Source of the DNA: Bigelowiella natans CCMP2755
Lineage: Eukaryota; Cercozoa; Chlorarachniophyceae
NCBI GenBank assembly: GCA_000320545.1
Contig: ADNK01002596.1
Location: forward strand, 27,501-60,000
Direction: 5' to 3'
Length of the DNA: 32,500 nt
The notes beneath the pieces were generated by a model. The model was given only the letters and a program-made list of their open reading frames with translations. It was not told where the DNA came from and did not search any database. Shown in pieces: positions 21,962 through 32,500 of the stretch (position 1 is the first letter of the stretch; every line of letters starts with the position of its first letter). The translations under genes were made by a program, and so were the position numbers.

Positions 21962-23308
21962 CTAAGTGCCATGCAGAGGGTTAATGGCGATTTGTACACC
22001 AGCAAGACGTTGCTTGCTGACTATGAAATTAGAAATGGATCTTCCTCTTGTTAATGATGCGGAGGAGGAGGAAGAGGAGGTGCAGGAGGACGCTGTATCT
22101 GTTGTTGCTGCTGCTGCTGCTGATAACAGTGATGTATTTGTATCATCGTTCTTGGCTTGAGTGTTATTATGGTTTAGACAACGTCGAGAAGACGATTTGG
22201 AAGCAGGAGAAGAAGAAGATGTAGGAGTAGAGAGAACATCATCTAATAATGATGATGATGATGCTTTCCTCGCCTCTGGGATCTACAGTAGTAGTATCAT
22301 TTTTATCATCATCAATCATTGTTACTTACAAACATTACAGTATTGTTAATTTGTATTTCACGATGATGATAGCTAGGTATGTTGCTTAAAGGAGATATAT
22401 CTCTATCTAACTACCTTTTCATTGAGTAGTACTGCTGCAGAGGGACGATTGTCAGGATCTTCGCTTAGGCAAAGGCGAATGATTGATGCTATCGTTTCTG
22501 GCACATTTGCGGGGACCTACTCGAGTTATGAGTGCTCGTTTGTTTGTGATAATGTGTTACTGTTATATGTGTTATCTAAACGACACTTTTACGAATGTTA
22601 ACGAATATTATCACTGTTTGGAAGATGAATACCAAGCGACAGGCGGAAAAGTGAGATTTTAGCTGTTATTACTATTGAGAGAAGGACTGTGTAGGTTATA
22701 CATTATTGCATCTGATTTGTTACAACAACGACTAATGAATTTGATATATACGCTGCTACTGCTGCTGCTGCTGCTGCGTGCGCGCGTGCGTGCGTGTGTG
22801 TGTGTGTGTGTGCGAAGAAAGGCAGCAGCAGCATCATAACCTTAAATCTTCTTCTCTGCTTGCTTCCAATTCCACCTTCTCCTCCTCCTCCTCCTCCTCC
22901 TCCTCCTCCTCCTTCATTTATGACCTCGAAGCAAGCAGGGAGATTGCCTTTGGTGTGAAGCTATATACCATCAACACATAAACACACACAGATAAATATA
23001 TTCCACACGTAGTTAATATTATCCGTTAAAATGAGAACGACGTTCAAGTAAACCATGTATCATCGTAACTTGCACGATATATCTACAATGGTTGCGAATA
23101 TGTTCATGACGAGACTAGAAGGCAATCATCACTGTTACTGCTGTCAAACGCTAAAGCTACTACTGCTACTGCTACTACTACCACCACTACTACACTACAA
23201 ACATCTATTCCACCGACCTCTAGTAGCGTGACACCGAACATCCATATATCTGACTTCTGCGAGCACTTGCCACTTGCAAAGTACTCGGGAGCTGAATGCG
23301 AAGCACCA

Positions 23309-23351
<43 letters not shown>

Positions 23352-23550
23352 TAAACTGCTTTTACGCAGATTGAGTAGGAGTGTGGTAGTAGAGTAGTAG
23401 CAGCAGCAGCAGCAGTATAAGTGCGAGCACCTGCAGACCAGTGAAGATGGCTGCTTGAACCACTCGTCTGATACTAACAGAGGAGGGAGCGAGGGAGGGA
23501 GGGAGGGAGGGAGAGAGGGGTTGTCAAGCAATAGAAGAACAACAAGAGCA

Positions 23551-23596
<46 letters not shown>

Positions 23597-25174
23597 CTGG
23601 CTCATAACAGGAACCTACCACCACCACCACTTCCAACAGCGGCAGCATCAGCCTGACCTGTTTTGATTCCTCGAGAATTGCGGAGGAAGAGCTTCGTCGT
23701 ATAACACGCGTCTGACCGTAGTCTCCAACCACCACCTGATTCAAGAGATAATCACCATCGTGTTACAGTTTACTCTTGAATCAAAAAGAAGAAGAAGAAG
23801 AAGGCAATAATGAGAGCGACGATGATGATGACAATGATGGTAATGCTGGTAGTTGCATAGAGGAAGGAGGTGAGTCTCACGTTGCCGTCCTTTTCCATAC
23901 TGATAATAATAATAATAATACACAAACAATGATAACAATTTCAGTACCAGTACTAATGTGCAGATTAAGGAAGACGAGGAGAACTTACAAGCAATTTCTG
24001 CATCCAAGGTCTCTATGGATCATATCAGCTTCATGAAGGTGTGCCAGGCCACGGCATATGTCTTCACTTATCTCCAAGAAACGCTTCTGCTCGCACATTT
24101 CATACCTGATAAGATGATGATGATGATGATAAGATGATGATGATGATGATGAGGAGGAGGAGGACGAGAAGACAACTTATCAGACTTACACGACTTTGAC
24201 GACTTACATAAATACAATATACTACCTATGATACAGCTGATCCAAGCTTCCAAGCTCACAGAATCTTGTGACTATACAAAGCCTGTCGCTTTCCTCTTTT
24301 CCTTCTTCTTCTTCTTCTTCTTCTTCTTCTTCTTCAATACTATTCCTTCTCGGGCCACTTCTTCCTACCATAACCCCCTCCTGGATCTCTCCTGATTTCT
24401 TTTCTCCGCCCCTGCTTCTTCTTCTTCTTGTTGTTGTTGTTGTTCTTCTTCTTCCTGAATTGCGTCCTCCTCCCCCTACTTTCCACTTGACTACTCCGAT
24501 AAAATCAACCACGTTTCTGTGTGGCTTTAAGGCCGCCATGGCCTCTAACTCTTCCCATTGGTGAATATAATTTGTGGAGATCCGAGGAACCTATTGTATC
24601 CAAAGCACTACCATATCATCGCTATTCAATACCATCATCATTAGCCACTTATCACCATCTTAATAACAACGGTGATGCCGTCTACCACTTTACAATTTCT
24701 AACATTTTTCTCGATGGCAGCCTCCTCCTGTGTCTCTGGCTTGCCTCTAGGCTTTTCATTGTCACCGCTCTTACCCGTTGGCTTGTCGTGCAGTGGTAAG
24801 AATGCCTTGTAAGTTTGACTAAAATGACCACCTCCCAATAACGATACATCCGTAAAGCATTCAGGAGGGACAATTAAAACCTGTCATGCAATAATTGTAA
24901 TCATAAGCAGAATGTCATCACTGTCATCATATCCCAATCATTGATGTTATTTCAAGCCGTTTTGTGGTAATAGTTCTTATTTCTACTTTCTCGTTGCGTG
25001 GAACGTACCCTCTCTCTTTCCCGTCGCTCCTGCTCCTCAATGGAATCGGTGGTCTCTCCTCCTCCAAGAACTCTTTCTAAATGATTCACTACGGCATGAT
25101 GACTTAAGCTGGAGGGTAATGATAACGACGACTTCCATGGAGAGAAGCTTGAAACGTCAAGCCCATGTCCTCTT
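21962..25174 (-). CDS. TKL/tyrosine-kinase-like protein kinase (5' end missing)
   Basis: Exons in transcription order: 25174-25009, 24880-24656, 24590-24226, 24105-23989, 23899-23881, 23735-23658, 23467-23431, 23291-23218, 22960-22841 (or ending 22925), 22516-22415, 22282-21962; all phases agree. It transfers phosphate to protein Ser/Thr or Tyr. Motifs in order: glycine loop LLGGGHFSQTYK, beta-3 lysine TVVIKM, alpha-C EELEAMAALKPHRNVVDFIG, hinge LCIVTRFCELGSL, catalytic loop MIHRDLGCRNC, metal motif DYG in place of DFG, APEYFASG, SDIWMFGVTLLE and the final CLSEDPDNRPS. All catalytic residues are present. HRDLGCRN resembles tyrosine-kinase and TKL loops. Low-complexity inserts split beta-4/beta-5 (Gly/Arg/Glu-rich) and the C-lobe. 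After the kinase domain comes a Ser-rich tail to a stop at 21962. Exon 25174-25009 needs an upstream exon that I could not find, so the start is unknown. Confidence 0.85.
23315..23348. repeat. (AC)n microsatellite
   Basis: About seventeen AC units just upstream (in transcription) of kinase exon 23291-23218; on the minus strand it is a (GT)n tract ending about 20 nt before the acceptor. Confidence 0.95.
23881..23899 (-). other. 19-nt microexon between HRD and DYG
   Basis: Exon 24105-23989 ends in phase 2 after HRDLGCRNC and exon 23735-23658 begins in phase 0 with VVVGDYG. They cannot be joined directly. This 19-nt piece, with acceptor ATCAG and donor GTGAGA, supplies F-M-E-K-D-G-N and restores the classic spacing of a kinase (RNC..., D/E-x-D-G-N-V, G/A-D-[FY]-G). 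Confidence 0.8.
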
Positions 25175-25664
25175 CTGAGTTATTACCACAACCAACAAGC
25201 CCGATGGAGGGCAAATTAATTGGGTTCGAATGAAGGTGTAGCTATATAAGTGCGCTCTCCTCCATCTTCTTTAGTAATCCTGAAGCACAAACCTCAAGTG
25301 AATTGTTCTCATATTACGCCGCCCTGCAGAAGCCCTCCCAAGGCCATCCCTTCCCCCCCTCCCTCCTCGCTTCCGAAACATGGGCAATGGGATGTATAGC
25401 TTTGATTTGGGCAGAAATGATTAGATATATGTTCGATATCATTTCAGTCCAATATGAGTATAATCGGCAACAGTCGTGCAGATCGTCGCATGTGAGCACT
25501 CCCGAAGTAGCTTCCCTTACGACTATCTGTTGTCGCAAGTACGGAGAGGATGTGATTTAGTATACGACGTCGTACATCTTAGGATGTCGCACAATACGAA
25601 TACAAGCAGATTTCCTGATTTCTGAGGTCGACGCCAGCCCCTTCGATCCATCAGCAATTCCGCC
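25175..25664. promoter_or_regulatory. Divergent promoter region between kinase and START genes
   Basis: The minus-strand kinase and the plus-strand START gene diverge from here. GCTATATAAG at 25251-25260 is TATA-box-like on the plus strand, and its complement CTTATATAGC is also AT-core on the other. The region holds short open frames on both strands without recognisable products; the missing first exon of the kinase gene is probably within it. Confidence 0.4.
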
Positions 25665-28046
25665 ATGAGCGGAGAAGCTGAGCCCTTAGGGACATTTTTC
25701 ATGGAAGTTAAAGACAAGATGGATGAGGCAATGGCACAGATTAAGGCTGCAAGAGAAGGACAGGAGGGGTCGGGATGGAAGTACCGAATGACATCCAAAG
25801 GTGTGGACATCTGGTTCAAAATGGTCAAAACTCAGAGCGGCGCTACAATTAAATGCACCAAAGGTTGGAGAAGAAGGACAGAATTATCGTGAAATCTCAT
25901 GACACTAAGTTGTAGGGAGAAAGGGAGATTGATCATAATCTTGCGACGAGGTAATAAATTACTTATCACCATGGATGTATGCCTGTGCGCTTCAGGTGTG
26001 AGCATCCTCCCATGTTCTCCAGAGCTTGCACGGGAAGTTGTTGTCGATCTAAAGTAACAATTATACTAATTAGTAGAATGAAAATGTAAACGACGAAGAG
26101 AAAGAAGCCAGATCATCAACATTCTCATCATTAAATTTGATGATAGCCTTATTTGTCTCCGAAGATATGAGATATGGCGATTCTGACTGAATACAGACTT
26201 ATGGGGAAATGGGACAAAATGTTTGATCACGGTCATCTAATTCGAGAAGAGAAGGTGCTAATTCTTTCCTTCAATCGATTAATATCCCAATAATCAAACG
26301 AAAATTATCGAACGATGATGTTGACTTGCATCTCCATTCACTAAATTAGAACGCTCGGGTGTCCTACTCAAAATACAAGGCACCTTGGCCCACAACGCCA
26401 AGAGATTTTGTCAATATTTCACAGGTGTAATGCACCTTTAACCTGTTTATAAATCTGTGTTATCTCTTTCACTCTCTCTTTCTCTGTGTATTATATCTAT
26501 ATACATATTCTTATTGTCATACATAAACTTTATGTTCACAACAATAATAATAATAATAATAATATTAATAATAGGCGATAGAGAAGCCGGACGGAAGTAT
26601 ATGGCTCGTTGCATGTAATACTTCACATTAAAGGCCAAGAATACAAATAGCGCTGATGATAGCGATGAGATTGATCAGCAAGCACAATGATAAGGAAGAG
26701 TATATCGAGTTGATGTAGTGGACGCAAGGCGGCAACTCTGTAGACTCTTGGCGTGCAACAGAAGGCCACACTCTGTAGACTTTTGGCGTGACCAAAATGT
26801 ATCATCTTTCAGGTTCTGTAAAGGAAAAGACCATGCCTGAAGGCCCCAACGTTGTGCGGGCCGAATTGATGTAATAATCGCAGGAAAACCAACAACACAT
26901 TGTATTAATGAATGATGATGTGATGACTATAGAAGAAGAAGAGGAGAGGATCAAAATGTTCAATCAAACACACAGACACAACAAGTGGAGAAGAGTAAAA
27001 GAAAGAAAGGACGGGTGGGGAGGAATAAATACGCTGTGAATTAGTGTAGTCCTATTTCTTCACTACCCTTTGCATCACTACTACTATCACGATAACAGAT
27101 ACGGTGGATGGGTATTTGAACCGAGGGCAGTATCAGCGGGGAAAGTCTCCACACAAGCGTATTACATCGCATGCACAGATCTGAAAGGAAATCTCCCCAC
27201 ATGGGTGACAAATATGGTAGTCGTTGTCATCAACATCATTATCATCATCATCAACACCATCACCATCTTCAACCTCCCCTTATATAATTAATAAAGTACT
27301 ACTGAAATGCCCAATCAGGTAGCTACAGACACACCATTGACCCTAGCTTCATTGCGTACTTACATCGCGTCTAAGAGAGAATCTCTACGGAAACTCTATG
27401 GGTAGAAATAGTGGCAGTAGTACAGGATGAAACAACGACGAAAACAAAGGATAACGACGGGGAATGTGCCCACTCCAAAACAATCTCATATCCTAATGAA
27501 CATATGTCCGTGTAAGGTTTTCGAACGTGCATAGTTGATGGTGGAGACAAGTAATCGTCTCTTGATTTATTGATTCATTCATAATTAATATCCATCGTTC
27601 GTCAGGATCTCGCCGCCAACCAACAAATTAAAGCAAGGATCCTCCTCCTCAACCCCTCTCGATGAGCAAAAAGACAAATCAGCAGTACCGTTGCCGGATA
27701 TTGTTACTGAGGACAGAAAAGCGGGCGCAGAAATGAAGTCGAGTAGGAAAAGACAGAATCAGAGCAAAAACACCACCACCACCACCACCACCACCAGCAA
27801 GAAGAAAAAGGAGGAGGAGAAGGCGAATGGGGATGAGAAAGATAGCAAACTCCAAAATATCAGCAAGAAAGAAGACACATCATCATCATCATCGTCATCA
27901 ACCTCTCTCCCTCCTTCATCATCATCATTCTTTCCAGTGAGTAATCCTGGTCTCATCTCGGACCCTCACGGCTACAGAGCGAGGATAAAGAAGGTACAAG
28001 TATTAACATACACAATTCATATATAATAACAATACAATGGCTCTAC

Positions 28047-28088
<42 letters not shown>

Positions 28089-29114
28089 AAATAATCAGTG
28101 ATATAAAATGGCTTAAATTACGGTGATGATGATAGTGATGTTTTCCTTTGATGAAGGATAACATCTATTATAACGTAGAATTCACTACCAATCATAAACA
28201 GTACGAGGGACACACTACTAATCACACCACAACCCATAAATATACTCTTGCACAATAGCAGCTGCTGCTGTAACGAAAAGTAGTCCGCAAATCGATAGTG
28301 ATGATCATGATGATGTCATACTCACACATTATGTGTCGTTGTATCACATGACAGACTAGTGAGGCAATTGATCGTCTCTTAGCAGCGGGCAATAATGATA
28401 AAATTGGAACTAGAAACAGCAGCAGCAGCAGTAGTAGTAGTAAAAGAAGAAGTAGCAGCAGTAGTAGCAGCACTAGCCTCAAATGGGACCTTGTTGCACG
28501 CTTACAAGGAGGAAATATGGTTAGCATCTATCAAACCTTTTCAAAGCATCTGAATCACACCATCGTGAAGGGTGTTGGAATGATTGATTGTGGAGCACAT
28601 CCAAAGGACGCCTTTGCACTGCTGTGCGCCCCAAGACTTCGTCGTATATGGGATGGCCATGTGGAGTTTTCGGAGACTGTTGAAAGCATATCAGGCAACG
28701 GTTGATTCGAGCTGCTTCTCCTTCTGGAACCACGAAGAAGAAGAAGAAGAAGAAGAAGAAGAAGAAGAAGAAGAATACGAAATAGAATAAGATCATGATC
28801 ATCATCACCACCATGATCTTGAATATATCATATTAATCACAACTAGGTGGAGAGGAATCCCCTTTTGTAGACATCGTCTATACAAAGTACACGTCACATG
28901 GATGGGGACAGCCTCTCGAAACGCTACTACTAACTCAGGTTTAAGCCACTTGTCACTCATCTTATCTCAAACATATATTAGATAGATATATTACTAATCA
29001 ATGAAGCTCCTGCTGCTCCTCCTGCTGCTAAGCAATGATCATCTCACTTTTTCTTCCTTGTCAGTGGTTGATTCGACTATTCTCCTTATCTGAGATTCGT
29101 TGCCCCCCCCCCTC

Positions 29115-29158
<44 letters not shown>

Positions 29159-29623
29159 TGTCCTTATCCGAACAGGCTTGCCAACACCCTTTGAGTTATC
29201 ATGCAAAGATACACCTCACGGAAACCATCCACAGCAAGATACCACTATCGTCCCAAAGATCAAATCTTCGGTACTAATTTCAATATTCTCTGTCGCTACA
29301 TTGCAAGATGTGTTTATTTGTGAGTACAATTCGAATAGCAACGACATGGATGATGATGGTGGTGGTGGTGGTGGTGATGATGATGATATTTCACACAATA
29401 ATGATCATAATCATCATCATCATCATCAGATGGATGCGAATCGAGATAATTCCAGCAGCAATAATGAGAAGAAATGCCAAAGAGGGGGAGGAGGAGAAAA
29501 AGAGGAAGAAGCGACAGCATTTAAGTAGGCAGAAGTTTCAAATTGAGGTAGTAGTACAATACATGAAAGCCAATAAATGCTGATCTATCTTTGTTCTTGT
29601 TGCTGATATTCTTGTTCTTCTTC

Positions 29624-29661
<38 letters not shown>

Positions 29662-29671
29662 CAATTGTTGC

Positions 29672-29705
<34 letters not shown>

Positions 29706-30514
29706 AGATTACCATGGTCACACGTGGGTCGGAAGCAGCCGCAACCGAGTTACAACGTCGTTGTATCCTCACCATCGATAAGCTAAGGAGGGCGTTGGTG
29801 CTCATTGTCTCCTCTTTTAAGAACAACAGTATTCTCACAGACATTCAACATGACGATAGTGAGAATAATGTTGCTGCTGCAAACGCTGCTCATGTCAAGG
29901 AGAAGTCAGTCGACGACGACGAAGAAGAGATCAAGCGACCTCCAGAAGTATGATGATACAGCATCACCAGTAGCAGCAGTTGTATGCAGTACCTCCTCCT
30001 CTTCCTCCTCCTCTCAACCCCCCAAGCAGCCCTTTCTTCTTCTTCTTCTTCTTCTTCTTCTTTTCCTCATATTCCTGTTATTGAACAATGCTTGTCAGAT
30101 TGCACTCATCCAACATGCACGAGAGTGCTTAGAGTTACGAAGGAGAGGAGAACAAGGTAGCTGTAGGAGGAGTAGTAGAGGCACTATTGTTGTTATTGTA
30201 GTAGTAATCCTATAAACGGGCTTCTGCTATCTGCTGCTTTCTTGCTGGTGCTCCTTTCGCACATTAATTACTGTTATTATCATAATCATCAAAATTATTA
30301 TCCATTGTTATCATAGATAACTCAATTTTACATTTATATGAAAATGTGTGTTTACATATTTTATATTATTTTATACAAATATAGAATATAAAAACACACA
30401 CTGTCATTTTATATAAACTATAAAACATAAAAAATCACATTATTATTTTCTATGTAACATCTAGTCATACAAAAACAGTAATGACTACAACTGCTTTCCT
30501 TACAGTGGTATAAT

Positions 30515-30554
<40 letters not shown>

Positions 30555-30802
30555 TATTAATTATTAATACACGGTTGTTTCTTCTGTTGGTGAATCCTTT
30601 AGATCGCAGGGTGGGAAGGCCTCAATTCGGCATAACAAGTGCTTTATTTCCTGTGTCTGAAATGCACCCAGTGGCACGTGATTTCCTCAAGATATCGCCC
30701 TTCGCAAGACTCAGATACATTGTAGTAGTAGCACTAGTTCATTTATGTTTCTATTAAGCTGCTCTGCTGAGAGATTTATTCGTTATAGAATTAACGCAAA
30801 TC

Positions 30803-30841
<39 letters not shown>

Positions 30842-31988
30842 ACACAATAAAACTTTGTCGTTGCAGAACGTAACTGATAGATTCATAATGGTTTCAGCAC
30901 GTCCCTATTATCATCATCATCATCGTCATCATCATCATTGTTATCACCATCATCATCGTGATGATCGTTTTGATTATGATGATCAGGTGCCAAGATTGAT
31001 CAAAGTAGTGATGGGAAAAAGTGGGAAACGGCTCCTTCGCACTTCTTCTTCTTCTACTACTACTACTACTACTACGAGTGACCCACCAATAGATTATTAT
31101 CTTCAAGTCGGATGTGTAAGCGTGCGACCGGTACTTGTTTGTGCTCTGAAATCCCCCCAACCCCCCTCCTACTCCTCCTCCTACTCCTCCTCCCCCTTGG
31201 ACGTTGATGATGATGATGATGATGATGATAATAACGATGATAACATAACAAGAAATGGGTCTTGCTCATGCTGCTGCTGCTGCTGCTGTAGAAATGTTTG
31301 ACCGTTGCTATGCTGCTCTGCTTATTATTTCTCTGAATTCTCTACTAATGACTACAACTACAACAACTACGACTACTACTACTACTACTACTATATCATT
31401 ATTATAACACACACACAGACTCACACTCCCACGCACACTCACACTCACGTCACCCTTGTGCAAAGGTTGGCGCATCTGGTGTACGATGTCCCCCATTGCT
31501 CAAGTTCGGTCCTGAAGCAAGAGTTTCTATTCAAATCGGCATGGACTACTCCTCCTCCTCCTCCTCCTCCTCCCCCTCTGGTAGTAGCAGCAGCAGCAGC
31601 AGCAGCAGGTTGCAGTGGTTTAGTGCAAGCTGCGAGTCTTCAAATGCTGCGCTGAACTTCGATGGAACCCTTTCTGCTGAATGGAGAAAGGTGCTGCATC
31701 ATCATCATCATCTATAATACCATGTTCATGATGTTGTTATCTTGTGATTAGGGAAAGGTAAGTGATAATAGAGCCAGCAGCCAAAAAAACTCCAAGAAGG
31801 TAATGTAGAGGGGGAAAGACAGACAGACAGAGAGAGAAAGAGAGGAGAGGGGTAGGAGGAGATACATTTTTGTTATATCTTCTACCCGTTTGCTGATATC
31901 ATCCTGATCATCACCATCTTCTTCTTCTTTTCTATCTCTCTCCTCAAACGATAATCTATTTTTCTTGTTTTCTCATTCTCTTCGTTAA

Positions 31989-32023
<35 letters not shown>

Positions 32024-32500
32024 TTAGTCGTCGTCGTCATTTGTGGTTGGAATGCCGATTGTAGCTGCTGCTGCTGCTGCTGCTGGTTCGCCTACTGGAT
32101 CCTGCTGTATTGTGGCGAGACTGTAAGTGAGGCAATAACTACTGCGATGCAGCTGCTGCTAATGAAGAGGAAGATTATGATAATGATGATGCGTAAGAAG
32201 TAGTGGTGATACTGTTGCGGAGAATCTATACACCAACAATTAGTTGTGGTAATAACTACAGGACAGAGACGTGATTCTCTCCTTTCTCCTCTTCCTCCTC
32301 CTCCTCCTCCTGCTGCTGCTGCTGCTGCTGCCGATCATACATAATCTCATGTTCTCAATAATCTGGTGCATAGGGCGGTAGTTACGACGAAAGATCCAGC
32401 AGCAGCAGCAGTTAAAGCAGCAGCGAAAGGAGGCACCGATATAATCAGTAGTAGTAGTGGTGGTAGTAGTAGTAGTAAGGAAAACAAGCAGCCTCAAGTA
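25665..32500 (+). CDS. START-domain lipid-binding protein with a second START-like region (3' end outside window)
   Basis: Exons: 25665-25863, 25996-26053, 26197-26254, 26350-26424, 26575-26614, 26813-26870, 27099-27216, 27319-27401, 27606-27993, 28355-28700, 28847-28938, an unresolved part (29065-29098 and 29176-29270 fit the phase), 29708-29947, 30099-30156, 30603-30721, 30867-31115 (or 31130), 31466-31690, 31752-31799, 32028-32122, 32374-32500. START domains bind a sterol or phospholipid in a helix-grip pocket. Residues about 36-225 contain the first (GWKYRM, KWDKMFDHGHLIREE, SKYKAPWPTTPRDFVNIS, NVVRAEL, GGWVFEP, DLKGNLPTWVTN). A Ser/Thr/Lys-rich linker follows, then a second START-like start (VARLQGGNMVSIYQTF, LRRIWDGHVEFSETVESI). 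The ATG is the first in frame before the conserved domain. If intron 27402-27605 is retained, the protein stops at 27403-27405 with one START domain. Confidence 0.8.
25770..27401 (+). other. START domain 1
   Basis: Eight exons encode one complete START domain of about 190 residues. The landmarks follow the family order: Trp at the start, WD in the first long segment (GKWDKMF), the PxxPRDFV loop, the VRAEL strand, the Gly-Gly-Trp strand, D-x-K-G-x-x-P-x-W-V, and the final helix SLRTYIASKRESLRKL that closes the pocket. All junctions are phase-consistent, so this is a strong call. Confidence 0.88.
28051..28085. repeat. (AG)n microsatellite
   Basis: About seventeen AG units in the intron after exon 27606-27993. 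Confidence 0.95.
29118..29156. repeat. (TC)n microsatellite
   Basis: About nineteen TC units directly upstream of the acceptor at 29175, where it can serve as the polypyrimidine tract. Confidence 0.95.
29629..29706. repeat. (GAT)n and (TTG)n microsatellites ending at a splice acceptor
   Basis: About eleven GAT units, then about twelve TTG units that run into GTAG, the acceptor of exon 29708-29947. Confidence 0.92.
30804..30841. repeat. (GAT)n microsatellite
   Basis: About twelve GAT units in the intron before exon 30867-31115. Confidence 0.95.
31988..32022. repeat. (CTA)n microsatellite before a splice acceptor
   Basis: About eleven CTA units directly followed by CTCTTAG, the acceptor of exon 32028-32122. 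Confidence 0.95.

Larger units (their letters stand above)
28470..31130 (+). other. START-like region 2, interrupted by insertions
   Basis: The first half is clear: LVARLQGGNMVSIYQTFSK, HTIVKGVGMI, CAPRLRRIWDGHVEFSETVE and SPFVDIVYTKYTSHGWG. About 150 residues of Asp/Gly/His/Glu-rich or unfamiliar sequence follow. The family-like order then seems to resume with HPVARDFLKIS (compare PTTPRDFVNIS in domain 1), DRFIMVSARP, VPRLIKVVMGKSGKRLL. A His-rich insert (HHHHRHHHHCYHHHH) sits between the last two. The second half is an inference from motif order, and the exons around 29065-29270 are not settled. Confidence 0.45.

Noticed and set aside
24222-24564. Plus-strand Ser/Leu-rich frame over the kinase exon
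   Set aside because: It is the complement of the Glu/Arg-rich insert in kinase exon 24590-24226.
25303-25560. Plus or minus frames of 70-85 codons in the divergent promoter
   Set aside because: They have no domain signature and cannot be joined in phase to either neighbouring gene.
1-32500. CRISPR array, tRNA or rRNA genes
   Set aside because: All regular repeats are simple microsatellites without unique spacers; I saw no cloverleaf with A/B box or rRNA core sequence.

Overview
This window is nuclear DNA from an intron-rich eukaryote, most likely a single-celled protist. The exons are small (11 to about 600 nt). The introns are mostly short GT-AG introns of roughly 60-500 nt. The only strongly conserved housekeeping gene, ribosomal protein eL27, does not place the lineage. 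The region is packed with di- and trinucleotide microsatellites, both in introns and as Ser, Gly, Asn, His or Glu runs inside coding exons. For that reason a plain reading of open frames misleads, and the gene models below rest on chains of exons whose splice phases agree.

Layout. (1) 34-9633, minus strand: one large gene with an N-terminal WD40-type propeller and then about 1,100 residues of coiled coil and low-complexity sequence, running off the left edge. (2) 9634-10796: spacer between this gene and the next. (3) 10797-11333, plus: eL27, two exons. (4) 11334-13919: a repeat island with a 0.96-kb element bounded by long terminal inverted repeats and, beside it, a decayed non-LTR retrotransposon 3' end. 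(5) 13920-18347, plus: a signal-peptide-bearing multi-pass membrane protein that resembles the TMEM198/DUF4203 family. (6) 18348-19587: gene-poor tail-to-tail spacer. (7) 19588-21827, minus: a pseudokinase that has lost every catalytic-loop and DFG acid. (8) 21962-25174, minus: an intact TKL/TK-like kinase directly upstream of the pseudokinase in the same orientation. (9) 25175-25664: divergent promoter region. (10) 25665 to the right edge, plus: a lipid-binding START-domain protein with a second, insert-ridden START-like region.

How they relate. The adjacent kinase and pseudokinase form the most suggestive pair: same strand, about 130 bp apart, the pseudokinase keeping its nucleotide-anchoring Lys/Glu and carrying three Tyr-Asp-x-Met-Pro motifs in its tail. 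The START gene is divergent from the kinase and may share its promoter. Other notable features are microexons of 13, 17 and 19 nt, splice donors that are themselves the first unit of a microsatellite, and a stop codon that overlaps a splice donor after the first START domain. All functional statements are inferred from sequence; no similarity search was run.
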